DNA of 64,000 bases from Bacteroidota bacterium (GCA_963169645.1 CAUJCO010000006.1:1-64000), one strand, 5' to 3'. Shown: positions 48,066-57,952, counted from the first letter of the stretch. A program made the numbers and translations. The notes: generated by a model from the letters alone, not told the origin.

Positions 48066-49262
48066 ATGGATACGTCATCAGCACTCAATTTTAATAATAC
48101 TCAAATCGCTTTTGCATATAAATCCAATGCAGCACTTCGAAGAGATTATCGGATTTTTCAATTAATAAATCAGAATTGGTTGGTGCAATTTGGTACACAA
48201 GCTGCTTCCTTTTTAATGGATGTTGGTTTCAAAATTCCGATTGCAATAGGCATGAAACCAACCGTGTATGCTACGTTTTGTGGTGGTAATAATTTAAATG
48301 AAGCATCAGAAAAAATAAATAAACTATATCAATATAACGTAAAAACAGTATTGGATTATGGTGTGGAAGGAAAGGAGCGCGAAGAAGATTTTATACGTAC
48401 AGAAAATGCCATAAAAGAAGCAATTTTGTATGCCGCCAATAAAGAAACGGTAGATATTGTAAGTTCCAAATTTACCGGATTAATTCCATTTTCTATTTTG
48501 GAAAAATTACATGCAAAAACAGATTTGACCGCCGAAGAAAAAACAATTTATGAAAAGTCAAAATCCCGAATATTTGACATCGCAAAATTGGCGTACGATA
48601 AGAATGTAAGTTTGTTTGTAGATGCAGAAGAAAGTTGGATTCAACAACCTTTAGATGAGTTGACGTATGAATTAATGTTGTTATACAATAAAGAAAAACC
48701 AATTATTTACAATACGGCACAATTGTATCGAAAAGACAGATTGCCTTTTTTGAAAAAATGTATTGAACAAGCCCAGAAAGATAATATCATTTATGCCGTA
48801 AAATTAGTGCGTGGTGCATATATGGAAAAAGAAGCGGAACGAGCTGAAAAAATGAACTACGAAAATCCGATTCAAGATACCAAAGAGGCTACCGATAACG
48901 ACTATAACGACGCATTAAGAATAACGATACAAGCAATAAAAAATACAGCTATTTGTGTGGCTACACACAATGAAGCAAGTTCTTTATTGGCAACACAATT
49001 AATGCAACAACATCAATTGCCCACCAACCATCCACATATACAGTTTTCACAATTGTATGGCATGAGTGATAATATCAGCTTTAATTTAGGAGCTGCAGGT
49101 TATAGTGTACACAAGTATATGCCGTACGGTCCGGTGAAAGATGTGATTCCTTATTTAATTCGAAGAGCACAAGAAAACACCAGCGTTTCCGGACAAATGG
49201 GACGCGAATTAAAATTATTGAAAGATGAAGTAAAACGCAGGAAATTATTTTTTGCGATTTAA
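48066..49262 (+). CDS. Proline dehydrogenase
   Basis: A monofunctional FAD-dependent proline dehydrogenase of 398 residues that starts proline breakdown to glutamate. Barrel signatures: VKTVLDYGVEGKEREEDFIR, SKFTGLIPF, LFVDAEESWIQQPLDELTY, IIYAVKLVRGAYMEKEAERA (FAD/substrate segment), CVATHNEAS, and the C-terminal YMPYGPVKDVIPYLIRRAQE. It lacks the P5C dehydrogenase domain of PutA. rocD in the same window produces the downstream intermediate of this pathway. Confidence 0.95.
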   Translation: MDTSSALNFNNTQIAFAYKSNAALRRDYRIFQLINQNWLVQFGTQAASFLMDVGFKIPIAIGMKPTVYATFCGGNNLNEASEKINKLYQYNVKTVLDYGVEGKEREEDFIRTENAIKEAILYAANKETVDIVSSKFTGLIPFSILEKLHAKTDLTAEEKTIYEKSKSRIFDIAKLAYDKNVSLFVDAEESWIQQPLDELTYELMLLYNKEKPIIYNTAQLYRKDRLPFLKKCIEQAQKDNIIYAVKLVRGAYMEKEAERAEKMNYENPIQDTKEATDNDYNDALRITIQAIKNTAICVATHNEASSLLATQLMQQHQLPTNHPHIQFSQLYGMSDNISFNLGAAGYSVHKYMPYGPVKDVIPYLIRRAQENTSVSGQMGRELKLLKDEVKRRKLFFAI

Positions 49263-49313
49263 TATTTTTTTTCTATTATGTATTTTTATCGTAATCATTT
49301 TATATATTTGATT

Positions 49314-52300
49314 ATGCATAAATGTTATTTTCAGTTATTATTTTTTATTTGTATTTATTTTGGTGTAAAAGCGAATAATACGACCAACTACTTTAGAGCA
49401 TATTTAGAAAATGACACGGTTGTAATTGGCACCAATACACAAAAAAAATTATATATTATTGCTGATTCAACTGCAATTATTAAACAGGCTAAAATTAAAA
49501 TAATTTTTCCAAAGTGTTTTTCAGAGTTTGCTTGGGATAATATGTTCTGGCTAATTATTCCACCCAATCAAAGAGCCGGTTATATGCAGGCAAGAAGTGT
49601 TTCATCAGGAAAAAATGCAATAATAACGAATATAAATTTATGTCAAGATGTATTTTTAACTACTCCATCAAATTTATTTGATTATAAATTTTCGCATGAA
49701 AATAATCAATATATTGTAAGCTTAGAAATGTTAGATACTTTACCCAAAGGCGATACCTTAAGATTAACTTACGGAGCTAATGGTACTAATACATATACAT
49801 TTAACACTTTAGTAGAACAAATTGATAATTTTACAATTTTGGTAGATATACAAAATAATGGCAATTATAAAGTAGTAGAAAATCAACCTCAAATTTACTT
49901 TAAATATGATATTGCCAATAGAGTACATTTAGCACTCTCATCTAAAGGAATAATAAATCAACCTGAATTATTAAAAGTTGCTATACATGACAAAGGAAAA
50001 AATGTAGTACGAAATTTTTCCGGTATACTTCAACTTACATGCTCTGATTCAAGTGCTATGAGTACTCAAAATATATTAATTAATCCTGCTGATGAAGGAA
50101 AAAAAGATGTTTTTTTAACCTTTAATAAAAATGGTGTTTATACAATAAAAGCCAAAATATTATCTTCAAATATGCCTCCTATAAATGGGCAATTTACTTC
50201 AAATCCAATTAATATAAACAATGATAGTATAAATATTTACTGGGGTGAATTCCATACACACACAAAATTCAGCAGAGATGGTTTCGGAAGTGATGCTTAT
50301 CAATATGCTAAATATGGAGTAGGTTTAGATTTTTATTGTGGAACCGATCATGCTGACTTTAATTATATTGATACATTTGGAATTAATCCAATTGAATGGA
50401 AAGCATTACAACACGAAACCGTTACATTTGACGAACCTACTCGATTTGTTTCATTTATTGGATATGAAAATAGCTTAGATAATCCATACGGTCATCATAA
50501 TTTTATTTTTAATTATAACATTTCAAATATATACGATGTTCCAATGTTAACTAAATATATCTATCCAAACATTCAACAATCATGGAATAAATTAACTTCT
50601 CTCAATTGGCAAAATAAGGTACTTACAATACCACATCACACTGGAAAATTATTTTCATTAATTGGACCAGATAATGGTGCTTCTAAATTTGGTGGAATTT
50701 ATCAAAATGATATTTATAGAAAAAATATAGAAATTTATAGTGGTCATGGACAAAGTGAATATTATAACCCAAATCACAATCTAGCTTATGAAAAATTTGG
50801 TGGTCGCTCAACAAAATTTCCTAGTTATGCACAAAATGCTTGGGCTTTAGGAGAAAAACTAAGTGTAATTGCAAGTACCGATAGCCATAATGGAAGAATG
50901 GCTCAATCCAATGCAGGAATTACAGCTGTAATTGCTGATTCGCTTACTCGAGATAAAATATTTACATCGTTGTATAATCGTAATACGTATGGTACAACAG
51001 GTGAACGAATGATTCTAAAATTTAATATCGATAAAAATATAATGGGCGACGAAGCTACTATACCTTGCGATTCGTTTCCAACCATACACTTCGAAGTAAA
51101 CGGAACAGATGCACTCGATTTTGTAGAAATCTTAAAATGGGATTTTAAAAGTGGAACTTATTCATCAAATCCTGTGCATCCTATCTATACATCAATACGT
51201 AAACATACATTTACTGCTCCTACACTTAATTATGCTATAAGTATTATTGATACAACTTTACGTGATTCTTGTTTATATTATGTGCGTGTAAAACAAAAAA
51301 ACTTAGTTAGCAATAGAGAAGTTTGGGCTTGGAGTTCGCCTATTTGGATAAACAAAGTTCATTGTGATACTATTTTTAAAACCGATTCTTTATATAATTT
51401 TCAATTAATTGAGAACTTACCAAATATTGAGGTAAAATGGTGTATGAAAGATGAATTTAATTCAAATTATTTTGTAATAGAACGAAGTAGTGGTGATAGT
51501 GCACACTTTATTGCTTTAGATACTGTTCAAACATTACATGTTGCTTTTAAAGACTCTTGTTATATTTTTATAGATGACACACCTAACGATTCTATTTTAT
51601 ATTATAGAATAAAAATAGTTGAATATACGGATTCTGTTAAATATTCAAATATACTATCTGTACATATTCCTTTTACGACTGATAGTATTTGGAATCTTCA
51701 AATAATACCACAAACTAACGCTATTCAGTTAAATTGGAATAGTAGAGAATTTTTTGCAAAATTATACCATGCTCAAAAACAAAATAGAACAACTAATTTT
51801 TTCAGGTATGATAGTATAGCTGCTACCGGTTTAGAAAATTATTCAATATTAGATTTAATGCCGTTAAAAGATACGTCATTTTATCAAATCATAATGAGAT
51901 TAACCAATGGAAGTATTTTGTATTCTAACATTGATACATTAGTATTTAGAATAGATTCTCTATTTCTTTTTAAAACACAAATCATCGACGATTCTATAGT
52001 ATTAGATTGGAAAAGCGAACATGAAAAAGAAATTATTCGATATGAAATTCAACGAAGCCAAGATAAAAATCTATTTTATACCATTCAGACACTTACGCCT
52101 CAAGGTAATTTATTTGACACTACAGCTTATTCATATAGCGATACAACGTATTTAGTAGGCTGGAATTATTATAGAATTTTACTTTATATGCGTGATAGCA
52201 GTATAAAAACTTCAGCTATCGATTCAGAATATATCGTAAATACAAGTATTCAAAATATAACCAATCAACCATTAGAAATTAAAATAGTAGAAAATATAGT

Positions 52301-52550
52301 ACACGAAGGTGAAAGCTACTTAAACATCATCACTCAGTCGCTTCAAAATACGAGTGGTGTATTTATGATAATTGGTTTAGATGGAAAAATATATGAAAAA
52401 CAAAATCAAAGAATAAATAATGGAACAACATTTATAAATCTTCCAATCGGTTACTTGAGTTCCGGTATGTATTATCTACTATTTGCAACTGAAAATGGAA
52501 TATACAAAACAAACTTTATCGTTACTTTTCATTCTGGTTGTTTGCATTAG
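49314..52550 (+). CDS. Secreted PHP/DUF3604-like metal-dependent hydrolase, large
   Basis: A secreted protein of about 1078 residues. The ATG at 49314 sits just before the signal peptide (CYFQLLFFICIYFGVKA); an in-frame ATG at 49278 is possible. The first ~300 residues are beta-rich. The middle carries a PHP-type metal-site arrangement: EFHTHTKFSRDG, FYCGTDHADF, PHHTGK and ASTDSHNGR, close to DUF3604. The rest has fibronectin-like modules and a C-terminal segment like a type-A T9SS signal (FMIIGLDGKIYEKQ, LSSGMYYLLFATENG). The substrate is unknown, and the last residues (HSGCLH) are atypical for a sorting signal. Confidence 0.8.
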   Translation: MHKCYFQLLFFICIYFGVKANNTTNYFRAYLENDTVVIGTNTQKKLYIIADSTAIIKQAKIKIIFPKCFSEFAWDNMFWLIIPPNQRAGYMQARSVSSGKNAIITNINLCQDVFLTTPSNLFDYKFSHENNQYIVSLEMLDTLPKGDTLRLTYGANGTNTYTFNTLVEQIDNFTILVDIQNNGNYKVVENQPQIYFKYDIANRVHLALSSKGIINQPELLKVAIHDKGKNVVRNFSGILQLTCSDSSAMSTQNILINPADEGKKDVFLTFNKNGVYTIKAKILSSNMPPINGQFTSNPININNDSINIYWGEFHTHTKFSRDGFGSDAYQYAKYGVGLDFYCGTDHADFNYIDTFGINPIEWKALQHETVTFDEPTRFVSFIGYENSLDNPYGHHNFIFNYNISNIYDVPMLTKYIYPNIQQSWNKLTSLNWQNKVLTIPHHTGKLFSLIGPDNGASKFGGIYQNDIYRKNIEIYSGHGQSEYYNPNHNLAYEKFGGRSTKFPSYAQNAWALGEKLSVIASTDSHNGRMAQSNAGITAVIADSLTRDKIFTSLYNRNTYGTTGERMILKFNIDKNIMGDEATIPCDSFPTIHFEVNGTDALDFVEILKWDFKSGTYSSNPVHPIYTSIRKHTFTAPTLNYAISIIDTTLRDSCLYYVRVKQKNLVSNREVWAWSSPIWINKVHCDTIFKTDSLYNFQLIENLPNIEVKWCMKDEFNSNYFVIERSSGDSAHFIALDTVQTLHVAFKDSCYIFIDDTPNDSILYYRIKIVEYTDSVKYSNILSVHIPFTTDSIWNLQIIPQTNAIQLNWNSREFFAKLYHAQKQNRTTNFFRYDSIAATGLENYSILDLMPLKDTSFYQIIMRLTNGSILYSNIDTLVFRIDSLFLFKTQIIDDSIVLDWKSEHEKEIIRYEIQRSQDKNLFYTIQTLTPQGNLFDTTAYSYSDTTYLVGWNYYRILLYMRDSSIKTSAIDSEYIVNTSIQNITNQPLEIKIVENIVHEGESYLNIITQSLQNTSGVFMIIGLDGKIYEKQNQRINNGTTFINLPIGYLSSGMYYLLFATENGIYKTNFIVTFHSGCLH

Positions 52551-52569
52551 TAATTAAATAGAAAACTTT

Positions 52570-53454
52570 TTACAAGACACCTAACTGTTTTAATTTTTGA
52601 CCGATTTTATTTCGTAAATCAGCATTAATGGGCATCAGTGGTAAGCGAACCACATCGTCACACACGCCTAAATGTTTCATCGTGGCTTTTACACCAGCCG
52701 GATTTCCTTGCTCAAATAAATAGGTGATGAGCTCGTCTAAGTCATACACCGTTTTACGAGCAGCGGCAAAATCACCATCTAACGCTTGGTGTACCATGGT
52801 TGAAAATTGTTTCGGCAAAGCATTCGCAATTACAGAAATAACGCCATCATAACCGATAGAAATTTGCGGAACAATTAAATCATCATTTCCACTGATTAAA
52901 AGAAAATCAGCCGGCTTTTCACGTGCCAACCAGAATATTTGTTGCCAATCGTTGCTGGCCTCTTTTATGGCAATAATATTTTTAAAATCGTGAGCTAAAG
53001 TAAGCGTTGTGGTTGCTCTAATATTGGAGGCCGTTCTGCCCGGAACATTGTACAATACAATGGGTAAATTGGTATTGGTAGCAATGGCTTTGTAGTGTTC
53101 ATAAATGCCTTCTTGCGTTGGCTTATTATAATACGGCGACACAGATAAAATGGCATCCACACCTTCTAATTCAAATGCATTAATATCATGAATAGTGCTG
53201 TATGTGTCATTACCACCAAATCCGGCAACAACCGGTACTCGTTTATTCGTAATAGCTACACAAGCTTTTATTAAATCTTGCTTTTCTTTTTTGTTTAATG
53301 TAACAGATTCTCCGGTAGTTCCTAAAACAACTACGTAATCCACACCGCCATCAATTACATAATTTACAACTTTCTCAAACTCGTTAAAGTTGATTTCTTT
53401 TTGTGCATTAAACGGTGTTACCAATGCTACACCAACGCCTTTCAAATTCACCAT
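52570..53454 (-). CDS. dapA: 4-hydroxy-tetrahydrodipicolinate synthase
   Basis: Condenses pyruvate and aspartate semialdehyde in lysine/diaminopimelate synthesis. It has 294 residues. GTTGES at 45-50 binds pyruvate, Tyr135 is in LYNVPGRTASN, and the Schiff-base lysine is Lys164 in AIKEASND. LISGNDDLIVPQISIG and the NPAGVKATMKHLG segment also fit. It is paired with the DUF6913 gene on the same strand. Confidence 0.97.
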   Translation of the reverse strand: MVNLKGVGVALVTPFNAQKEINFNEFEKVVNYVIDGGVDYVVVLGTTGESVTLNKKEKQDLIKACVAITNKRVPVVAGFGGNDTYSTIHDINAFELEGVDAILSVSPYYNKPTQEGIYEHYKAIATNTNLPIVLYNVPGRTASNIRATTTLTLAHDFKNIIAIKEASNDWQQIFWLAREKPADFLLISGNDDLIVPQISIGYDGVISVIANALPKQFSTMVHQALDGDFAAARKTVYDLDELITYLFEQGNPAGVKATMKHLGVCDDVVRLPLMPINADLRNKIGQKLKQLGVL

Positions 53455-53505
53455 ATCGTATTTTTTATAATAAGATTTTGCTGTTTTAATATTCGTCCAA
53501 CAAAT

Positions 53506-54018
53506 CTATTTCAAATAATTCTCTAAGTTCGAAATTAATTTAGAAATATTCGATTTTTCATTTGAAATCAATATTAAATCATAGTTAGAATTGTTGATTT
53601 CTTTATTAAAACCAATTCTGAATTTTGCCACCGAGGTTGCCGTTATATATTCTAATGGCAGACATGGCTCTGAACAAAAATTGATTAATAAATCAAAAGA
53701 ATTTCTAGAAAAATATCCGGAAGTTCCGCCACCGGGTTTCCCATACCACGTAATATCTTTGTTGGAAATATATGGAAATGGATATTGAAATCCAAATGCT
53801 CGTTTCGGTACAAATCCTAAAAGTTGTACTTCTTTTTGCATGGTTTTTAATTGTTGCCCAAAAGAAAGCACCACATCGTTTTCTTTAATATTTTCTCCGT
53901 TAAAAAGGATGCCTATTTTTTTAGCGTTTTGTAAAGAAATAGGAATTCTTTCTACAACTTTCTTATTTTTAAAACGCAAATAGAAATATAATATAATATG
54001 TTTGAGCTTGGATAACAC
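53506..54018 (-). CDS. DUF6913-type protein of unknown function
   Basis: A 170-residue protein with a basic N-terminal helix (MLSKLKHIILYFYLRFKNKK) and an alpha/beta core including IGILFNGENIKENDVVLSFG. Conserved blocks: FPYISNKDITWYGKPGGGTS and SFDLLINFCSEPCLPLEYIT. Homologues of this length sit beside dapA in other Bacteroidota. Function unknown; the family name is given from recognition only. Confidence 0.75.
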   Translation of the reverse strand: MLSKLKHIILYFYLRFKNKKVVERIPISLQNAKKIGILFNGENIKENDVVLSFGQQLKTMQKEVQLLGFVPKRAFGFQYPFPYISNKDITWYGKPGGGTSGYFSRNSFDLLINFCSEPCLPLEYITATSVAKFRIGFNKEINNSNYDLILISNEKSNISKLISNLENYLK

Positions 54019-54060
54019 GCCACAAAGTTATAAAACTACCTAACAAATTTGGAATAAAAT

Positions 54061-55698
54061 ATGCAATTCATCGAAACCTTAAAATTGAAATTAGAGGATA
54101 CAACCCTTACTGCTATTGAACGTATTAATAGTTTAATTAGGTTGTCTGCCGAAAGCATGCAACTAAACAAAGAAGAGGCATTGCAATACAACAAACAAGC
54201 GGATGAACTCAGCGTTACATTACCCGAAAATAGCATAGAACATGGGTTGATTTTAAATAATTACGGCGTATATTATTATCTCGTCAATTTGAATGAGTTG
54301 GCATTAGAAAAATTTATTGCAGCCGATAAAATTTTATCGCAAAGTGAAAATATCGAACATCATATTTTATCAAAAGCGGATATCGCACTGATATATACAC
54401 GAACCGAACAATACCAACAAACGTTAGATATTTATTTAAAAATTGAGCAAGAAATAAAAGATATACCAATAAGCATTCGTCATGCTCAAATTTATATTAA
54501 CATAGATGCAGCGTACGTGTATCTAAAAGATTATGAAAACGCATTGCGTTATTCGTTAAAAGCATTAGAAATTACGCTGCGCGAAAATCATCATTTCGGA
54601 AAATGTATCAGCTATGTCAATTCGGGCGGAAATTATTTGCAGTTAGGTAATATCGAAAAGGCAAAAGAATTTATAGATACAGCTTATCAATTAAGTTCAG
54701 AACATCAAATAGAAAGTTTAAAATGTAGTATTCACCAAAAATATGCGGAGTATTACGCAAAAACACACGCATATGACAAAGCAGTGGAAAATGGACTTAA
54801 AGCTATGCAATTTGCAGAAGCACAAAAATCGGAAGAGCAAATGATGTTTGTTTGTGGACGATTAATTGAGTTTTATGAATTACATGGCGATTATAAATCG
54901 GCGTTGCAAATGTCGAAGAAATATACAGAAATGAAACAGACTGCATTAGCGCGCGATAAAATGAATGTAATTAACTCGCTCCAATTGCAATACCATACCG
55001 AAAAAAAAGAATTAGAATTAAGCGAGCTAAAAATTAAACAACAACAATTAGAAATTGAAAAACGAGATAGTGAATTAGCCGCTCTGAAAGCACAAATGAA
55101 TCCGCATTTTATTTTCAATGCCTTAAATTCAATACAGGAATTGTATATGATTGGCGATAAAAATATTGCCAATGAACAAATGGGAAATTTCGCGGCACTT
55201 ACCCGTAAAATATTAGATGTTTCGGGTAAACATAAAATTGAATTAAACGAAGAAATTGAAATATTAACCAAGTATTTAGAGTTGGAGAAAATGAGATTTG
55301 AAGATGATTTTGCTTATACCATTTCCGTTTCGGATGCGTTAGATGCTGATTATATTCAATTGCCACCAATGCTGATTCAACCGTATGTGGAAAATTCAAT
55401 CAAACATGGTTTGTTGCATAAAAAAGATAAAAAGAATGTATCTATTTTTTTTGATGTAAATGAAGCGGAAACAGTCTTGTATTGTATTATTGAAGATAAT
55501 GGAATTGGCAGAATGGCATCTGCAGAAATAAATAAAAACCGAAGTGCAACACATCAATCTTTTTCGACATCGGCAACTGAAAAAAGATTACAATTATTAA
55601 ATGCACACACACAAGATACGACGGTGGTTTACGAAGATAAATACGATGCATTAAATGCTCCATTAGGCACCAAAGTTCATGTAACTATTGCGTTGTAA
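54061..55698 (+). CDS. TPR sensor histidine kinase (LytS-type)
   Basis: A 545-residue sensor kinase. Residues ~1-300 are TPR repeats (NSGGNYLQLGNIEKAKEFID, GVYYYLVNLNELALEKFIA). A coiled coil follows (KKELELSELKIKQQQLEIEK). The kinase core is of the PF06580 type: AQMNPHFIFNALNSIQELYM with the phospho-accepting histidine near residue 348, then QPYVENSIKHGLLHK and EDNGIGR for ATP binding. There is no transmembrane segment, so input is probably cytoplasmic. The matching LytTR regulator lies downstream at 57120, separated by two minus-strand genes. Confidence 0.92.
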   Translation: MQFIETLKLKLEDTTLTAIERINSLIRLSAESMQLNKEEALQYNKQADELSVTLPENSIEHGLILNNYGVYYYLVNLNELALEKFIAADKILSQSENIEHHILSKADIALIYTRTEQYQQTLDIYLKIEQEIKDIPISIRHAQIYINIDAAYVYLKDYENALRYSLKALEITLRENHHFGKCISYVNSGGNYLQLGNIEKAKEFIDTAYQLSSEHQIESLKCSIHQKYAEYYAKTHAYDKAVENGLKAMQFAEAQKSEEQMMFVCGRLIEFYELHGDYKSALQMSKKYTEMKQTALARDKMNVINSLQLQYHTEKKELELSELKIKQQQLEIEKRDSELAALKAQMNPHFIFNALNSIQELYMIGDKNIANEQMGNFAALTRKILDVSGKHKIELNEEIEILTKYLELEKMRFEDDFAYTISVSDALDADYIQLPPMLIQPYVENSIKHGLLHKKDKKNVSIFFDVNEAETVLYCIIEDNGIGRMASAEINKNRSATHQSFSTSATEKRLQLLNAHTQDTTVVYEDKYDALNAPLGTKVHVTIAL

Positions 55699-55702
55699 TT
55701 TA

Positions 55703-55732
55703 AAAAAAAATAGCAGCGATTTATCGCTGCTA
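55703..55732 (-). terminator. Terminator of the PKD-domain lipoprotein gene
   Basis: A perfect 10-bp stem TAGCAGCGAT / ATCGCTGCTA with a 2-base loop is followed on the minus strand by eight T residues. It lies 30 bases beyond the stop of the minus-strand gene. Confidence 0.8.
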
Positions 55733-55761
55733 CAATATTAATTTTATAAATAAAATAGAAA

Positions 55762-56136
55762 TTATTTCATACAATAATCTACCACAACAGATTTGGTTAT
55801 TTGAGACGATTTTCCATTTTTTGATGCAGTTAATTTTATATCATATACTTGAAAACATTCAGATATTCTATGTGTTTTCTTTGGAGTTTCTACTTTTATT
55901 GCATAACTTTTTGTCGGATTTTTTTCTGTGCTGGTAGTTCCATCACCAAAATCCCAAGCGTATGTATCAACATCTGTTGATGTGTTGGTAAATGTTAATT
56001 CTTGACTCACATGAATACTGTCATTCGGGCCAAAATCAAAACCGGCTACAGGTGGATTTGCATCTTTAGTGCAGGAAGCGAAGAATACGGTAACAATAGC
56101 TGCTACAAATGCGAAGAGTTGGAATGTTTTTTTCAT
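55762..56136 (-). CDS. PKD-domain lipoprotein
   Basis: The 124-residue protein has a lipobox signal (FAFVAAIVTVFFASC) and a single PKD-type beta domain (ELTFTNTSTDVDTYAWDFGD, then GTTSTEKNPTKSYA and YDIKLTASKNGKSSQIT). It is probably an exposed lipid-anchored envelope protein. It is on the opposite strand to the flanking kinase and regulator. Confidence 0.85.
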   Translation of the reverse strand: MKKTFQLFAFVAAIVTVFFASCTKDANPPVAGFDFGPNDSIHVSQELTFTNTSTDVDTYAWDFGDGTTSTEKNPTKSYAIKVETPKKTHRISECFQVYDIKLTASKNGKSSQITKSVVVDYCMK

Positions 56137-56303
56137 TTTTTTTATTGTTTTAATTGTGATTAATTTGATAGTGCAAATATCACTAAGTGAATATTCAGAT
56201 TATTGACCAACTTCACAAACTGTTGATTTCAATTCATAAATGGTAAGAATATTATAAAACCTGTAAAAAAACTTTTACGAACTTAGATTTTAATATAAAT
56301 AGA

Positions 56304-56509
56304 TAACCCGTTGTGCGGTTAAAGGATAAGGTTTTCAGGATACAAAACCGTATAATGTGTTTTTAATATTTTTAGAACACAGATAACACGAATTTTATCG
56401 ATTTGACGGATTTTTTTAATTAATGATATTCCCACTTTCGTGGGAATGACATTAAATTTCTGCATAACCTGTGTTGATTTATGTACATTCCAAACCGCAC
56501 AACAGGTTA
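56304..56509. repeat. MITE-like element with terminal inverted repeats
   Basis: TAACCCGTTGTGCGGTT at 56304-56320 and its reverse complement, with one mismatch, at 56493-56509 bound 206 bases without a gene. Inside is one copy of the ATTCCC-ACTTTCGT-GGGAAT palindrome (56428-56447), identical to those in the 8- and 11.7-kb arrays. No flanking target duplication is obvious. The rest of the 519-base gap 56137-56655 is AT-rich plus the terminator at 56555. Confidence 0.65.
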
Positions 56510-56548
56510 ATTAGATACTAGTTTTATATCAAATTATGAATAATGATA

Positions 56549-56576
56549 TAAAAAAGCGATGTCGTTTGACATCGCT
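56549..56576 (-). terminator. Terminator of the small secreted protein gene
   Basis: The perfect 9-bp stem AGCGATGTC / GACATCGCT with loop GTTT is followed on the minus strand by a short T-run. It lies about 80 bases beyond the minus-strand gene stop. Confidence 0.75.
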
Positions 56577-56655
56577 CCAAAAACAATCGTTTATGAAAAA
56601 AAAACAATTACTTTTTGTATAAAAAAACATGGTTTTTGCTAATGAATATTTGTGC

Positions 56656-56973
56656 TTATAGTTTGCTCAATAATTGCACTTTTCCATCCATTTCTGAAGA
56701 AGCAACGAGCAACAATGCTCCTTTTTTCCCTTTTTCATAAATATATAATTTGTCGCCTTCTTCCATTTTTATAGTGGTTACAATATTTTTTTGTAAACGA
56801 TATGTGCCGCCACTTCCGGCATTAATAACGGTTATTTCATCGTCGCCGTCATTTTTTAATTTGATTGAGATAGTGCTGCCACTATACAGAACTGTGTTTG
56901 TTTTTGCAATTATGGGTTGTACCGTGGTTGATAACAAGCAAGCTGTAATTGCTAAGGTTAAAATTTTTTTCAT
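56656..56973 (-). CDS. Small secreted protein of unknown function
   Basis: A 105-residue protein with a signal peptide (KKILTLAITACLLSTTVQPI) and a small beta-rich domain (VLYSGSTISIKLKNDGDDEI, YRLQKNIVTTIKMEEGDKLY). There are no cysteines in the mature part and no sorting domain. Function is unknown. It lies divergently from the LytTR regulator (147 bases between starts), so control by that regulator is possible but not shown. Confidence 0.75.
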   Translation of the reverse strand: MKKILTLAITACLLSTTVQPIIAKTNTVLYSGSTISIKLKNDGDDEITVINAGSGGTYRLQKNIVTTIKMEEGDKLYIYEKGKKGALLLVASSEMDGKVQLLSKL

Positions 56974-57119
56974 GTGAGTTTGATTTAGTAATAAATAAAT
57001 GTGGTGTAAAGTTCCAAATTCTACCGTTTTTTTGTTATTTGGATTTGTGAAACGTAGATTTTGATTTATGAGTGGTTGTTTTTTTATGGAAAATGATATC
57101 TTGCAAAAAAATCCTATGC

Positions 57120-57875
57120 ATGTATAAGGCCATAATTATTGATGATGAAGCAAAAGCACGCCGATTATTACAAACATTGATAGAAGAAAATTGCCCGGAA
57201 ATAGACATTGTAGCTATGGCAGAAGATGTGCCCAACGGAGTAAAGGCAATTCATCAATACCAACCGGATATAGTTTTTTCTGATATTGATATGCCAACCT
57301 ATAACGGATTTCAATTGTTGGATTTCGTAGATAAAATAAATTTTGAGTTGATTTATTGTACTGCACATAATGATTATGCCTTAAAAGCATTTGAAGTTTC
57401 TGCCGTTGGCTATTTAGTAAAACCTATCCAGATTTCGTTGTTGAAGGCTGCAGTAGAAAAAGCAGTACGCTTGATACAAACCAAAACACCCATTGCACAA
57501 CGCATTGATACATTAAAAGAGAATATAAAAGATAACGTGCTAAAAAAGATTGCACTTCCGGTAGCAGATGGTTTACAGTTTGTAGATGTAGCTGATATCA
57601 TCTATTTAGAAGCAGATGGTGCTTATACGAATGTTGTATTAAGTACTAATTCGAAATTACTAATTAGTAAGAAATTGAAAGATTTTGAGCATATCTTGTC
57701 TAATAATCCCATTTTTTTTAGAACACATCGTTCGTATGTCATTAATTTGGAGTATATAAAGCAATATATTAAATCAGATGGCGGAAGTGTACGAATGCAA
57801 AATAATGCTGAAATTCCGGTGGCAAGAGAACGAAAAGATAGTTTCCAGCAGGTGATAGAAAATATTAAGTTGTAA
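57120..57875 (+). CDS. LytTR-family response regulator
   Basis: A 251-residue two-component regulator. The ATG at 57120 directly precedes the receiver start YKAIIIDDEAKARRL. The phospho-acceptor is Asp55 in VFSDIDMPTYNG, and the signalling Lys is in GYLVKPIQISLL. The C-terminal LytTR DNA-binding domain shows ADIIYLEADGAYTNVVLS and IFFRTHRSYVINLEYIKQYI. Its likely partner is the TPR histidine kinase at 54061. The upstream in-frame extension to 57072 has no family match. Confidence 0.94.
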   Translation: MYKAIIIDDEAKARRLLQTLIEENCPEIDIVAMAEDVPNGVKAIHQYQPDIVFSDIDMPTYNGFQLLDFVDKINFELIYCTAHNDYALKAFEVSAVGYLVKPIQISLLKAAVEKAVRLIQTKTPIAQRIDTLKENIKDNVLKKIALPVADGLQFVDVADIIYLEADGAYTNVVLSTNSKLLISKKLKDFEHILSNNPIFFRTHRSYVINLEYIKQYIKSDGGSVRMQNNAEIPVARERKDSFQQVIENIKL

Positions 57876-57922
57876 AATTCAATGTTAGCGAATTATTAGA
57901 TTTAATAATTTTTAAAATACAC

Positions 57923-57952
57923 TTGCGGAAATAAAAAAAAACTGTATATTTG
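57923..57952 (+). promoter_or_regulatory. Promoter of the tRNA-Asp gene
   Basis: TTG at 57923-57925 and TATATTTG at 57945-57952 are separated by 19 bases, matching the Bacteroidota -33/-7 spacing very well. The tRNA 5' end is 19 bases downstream. Confidence 0.7.
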
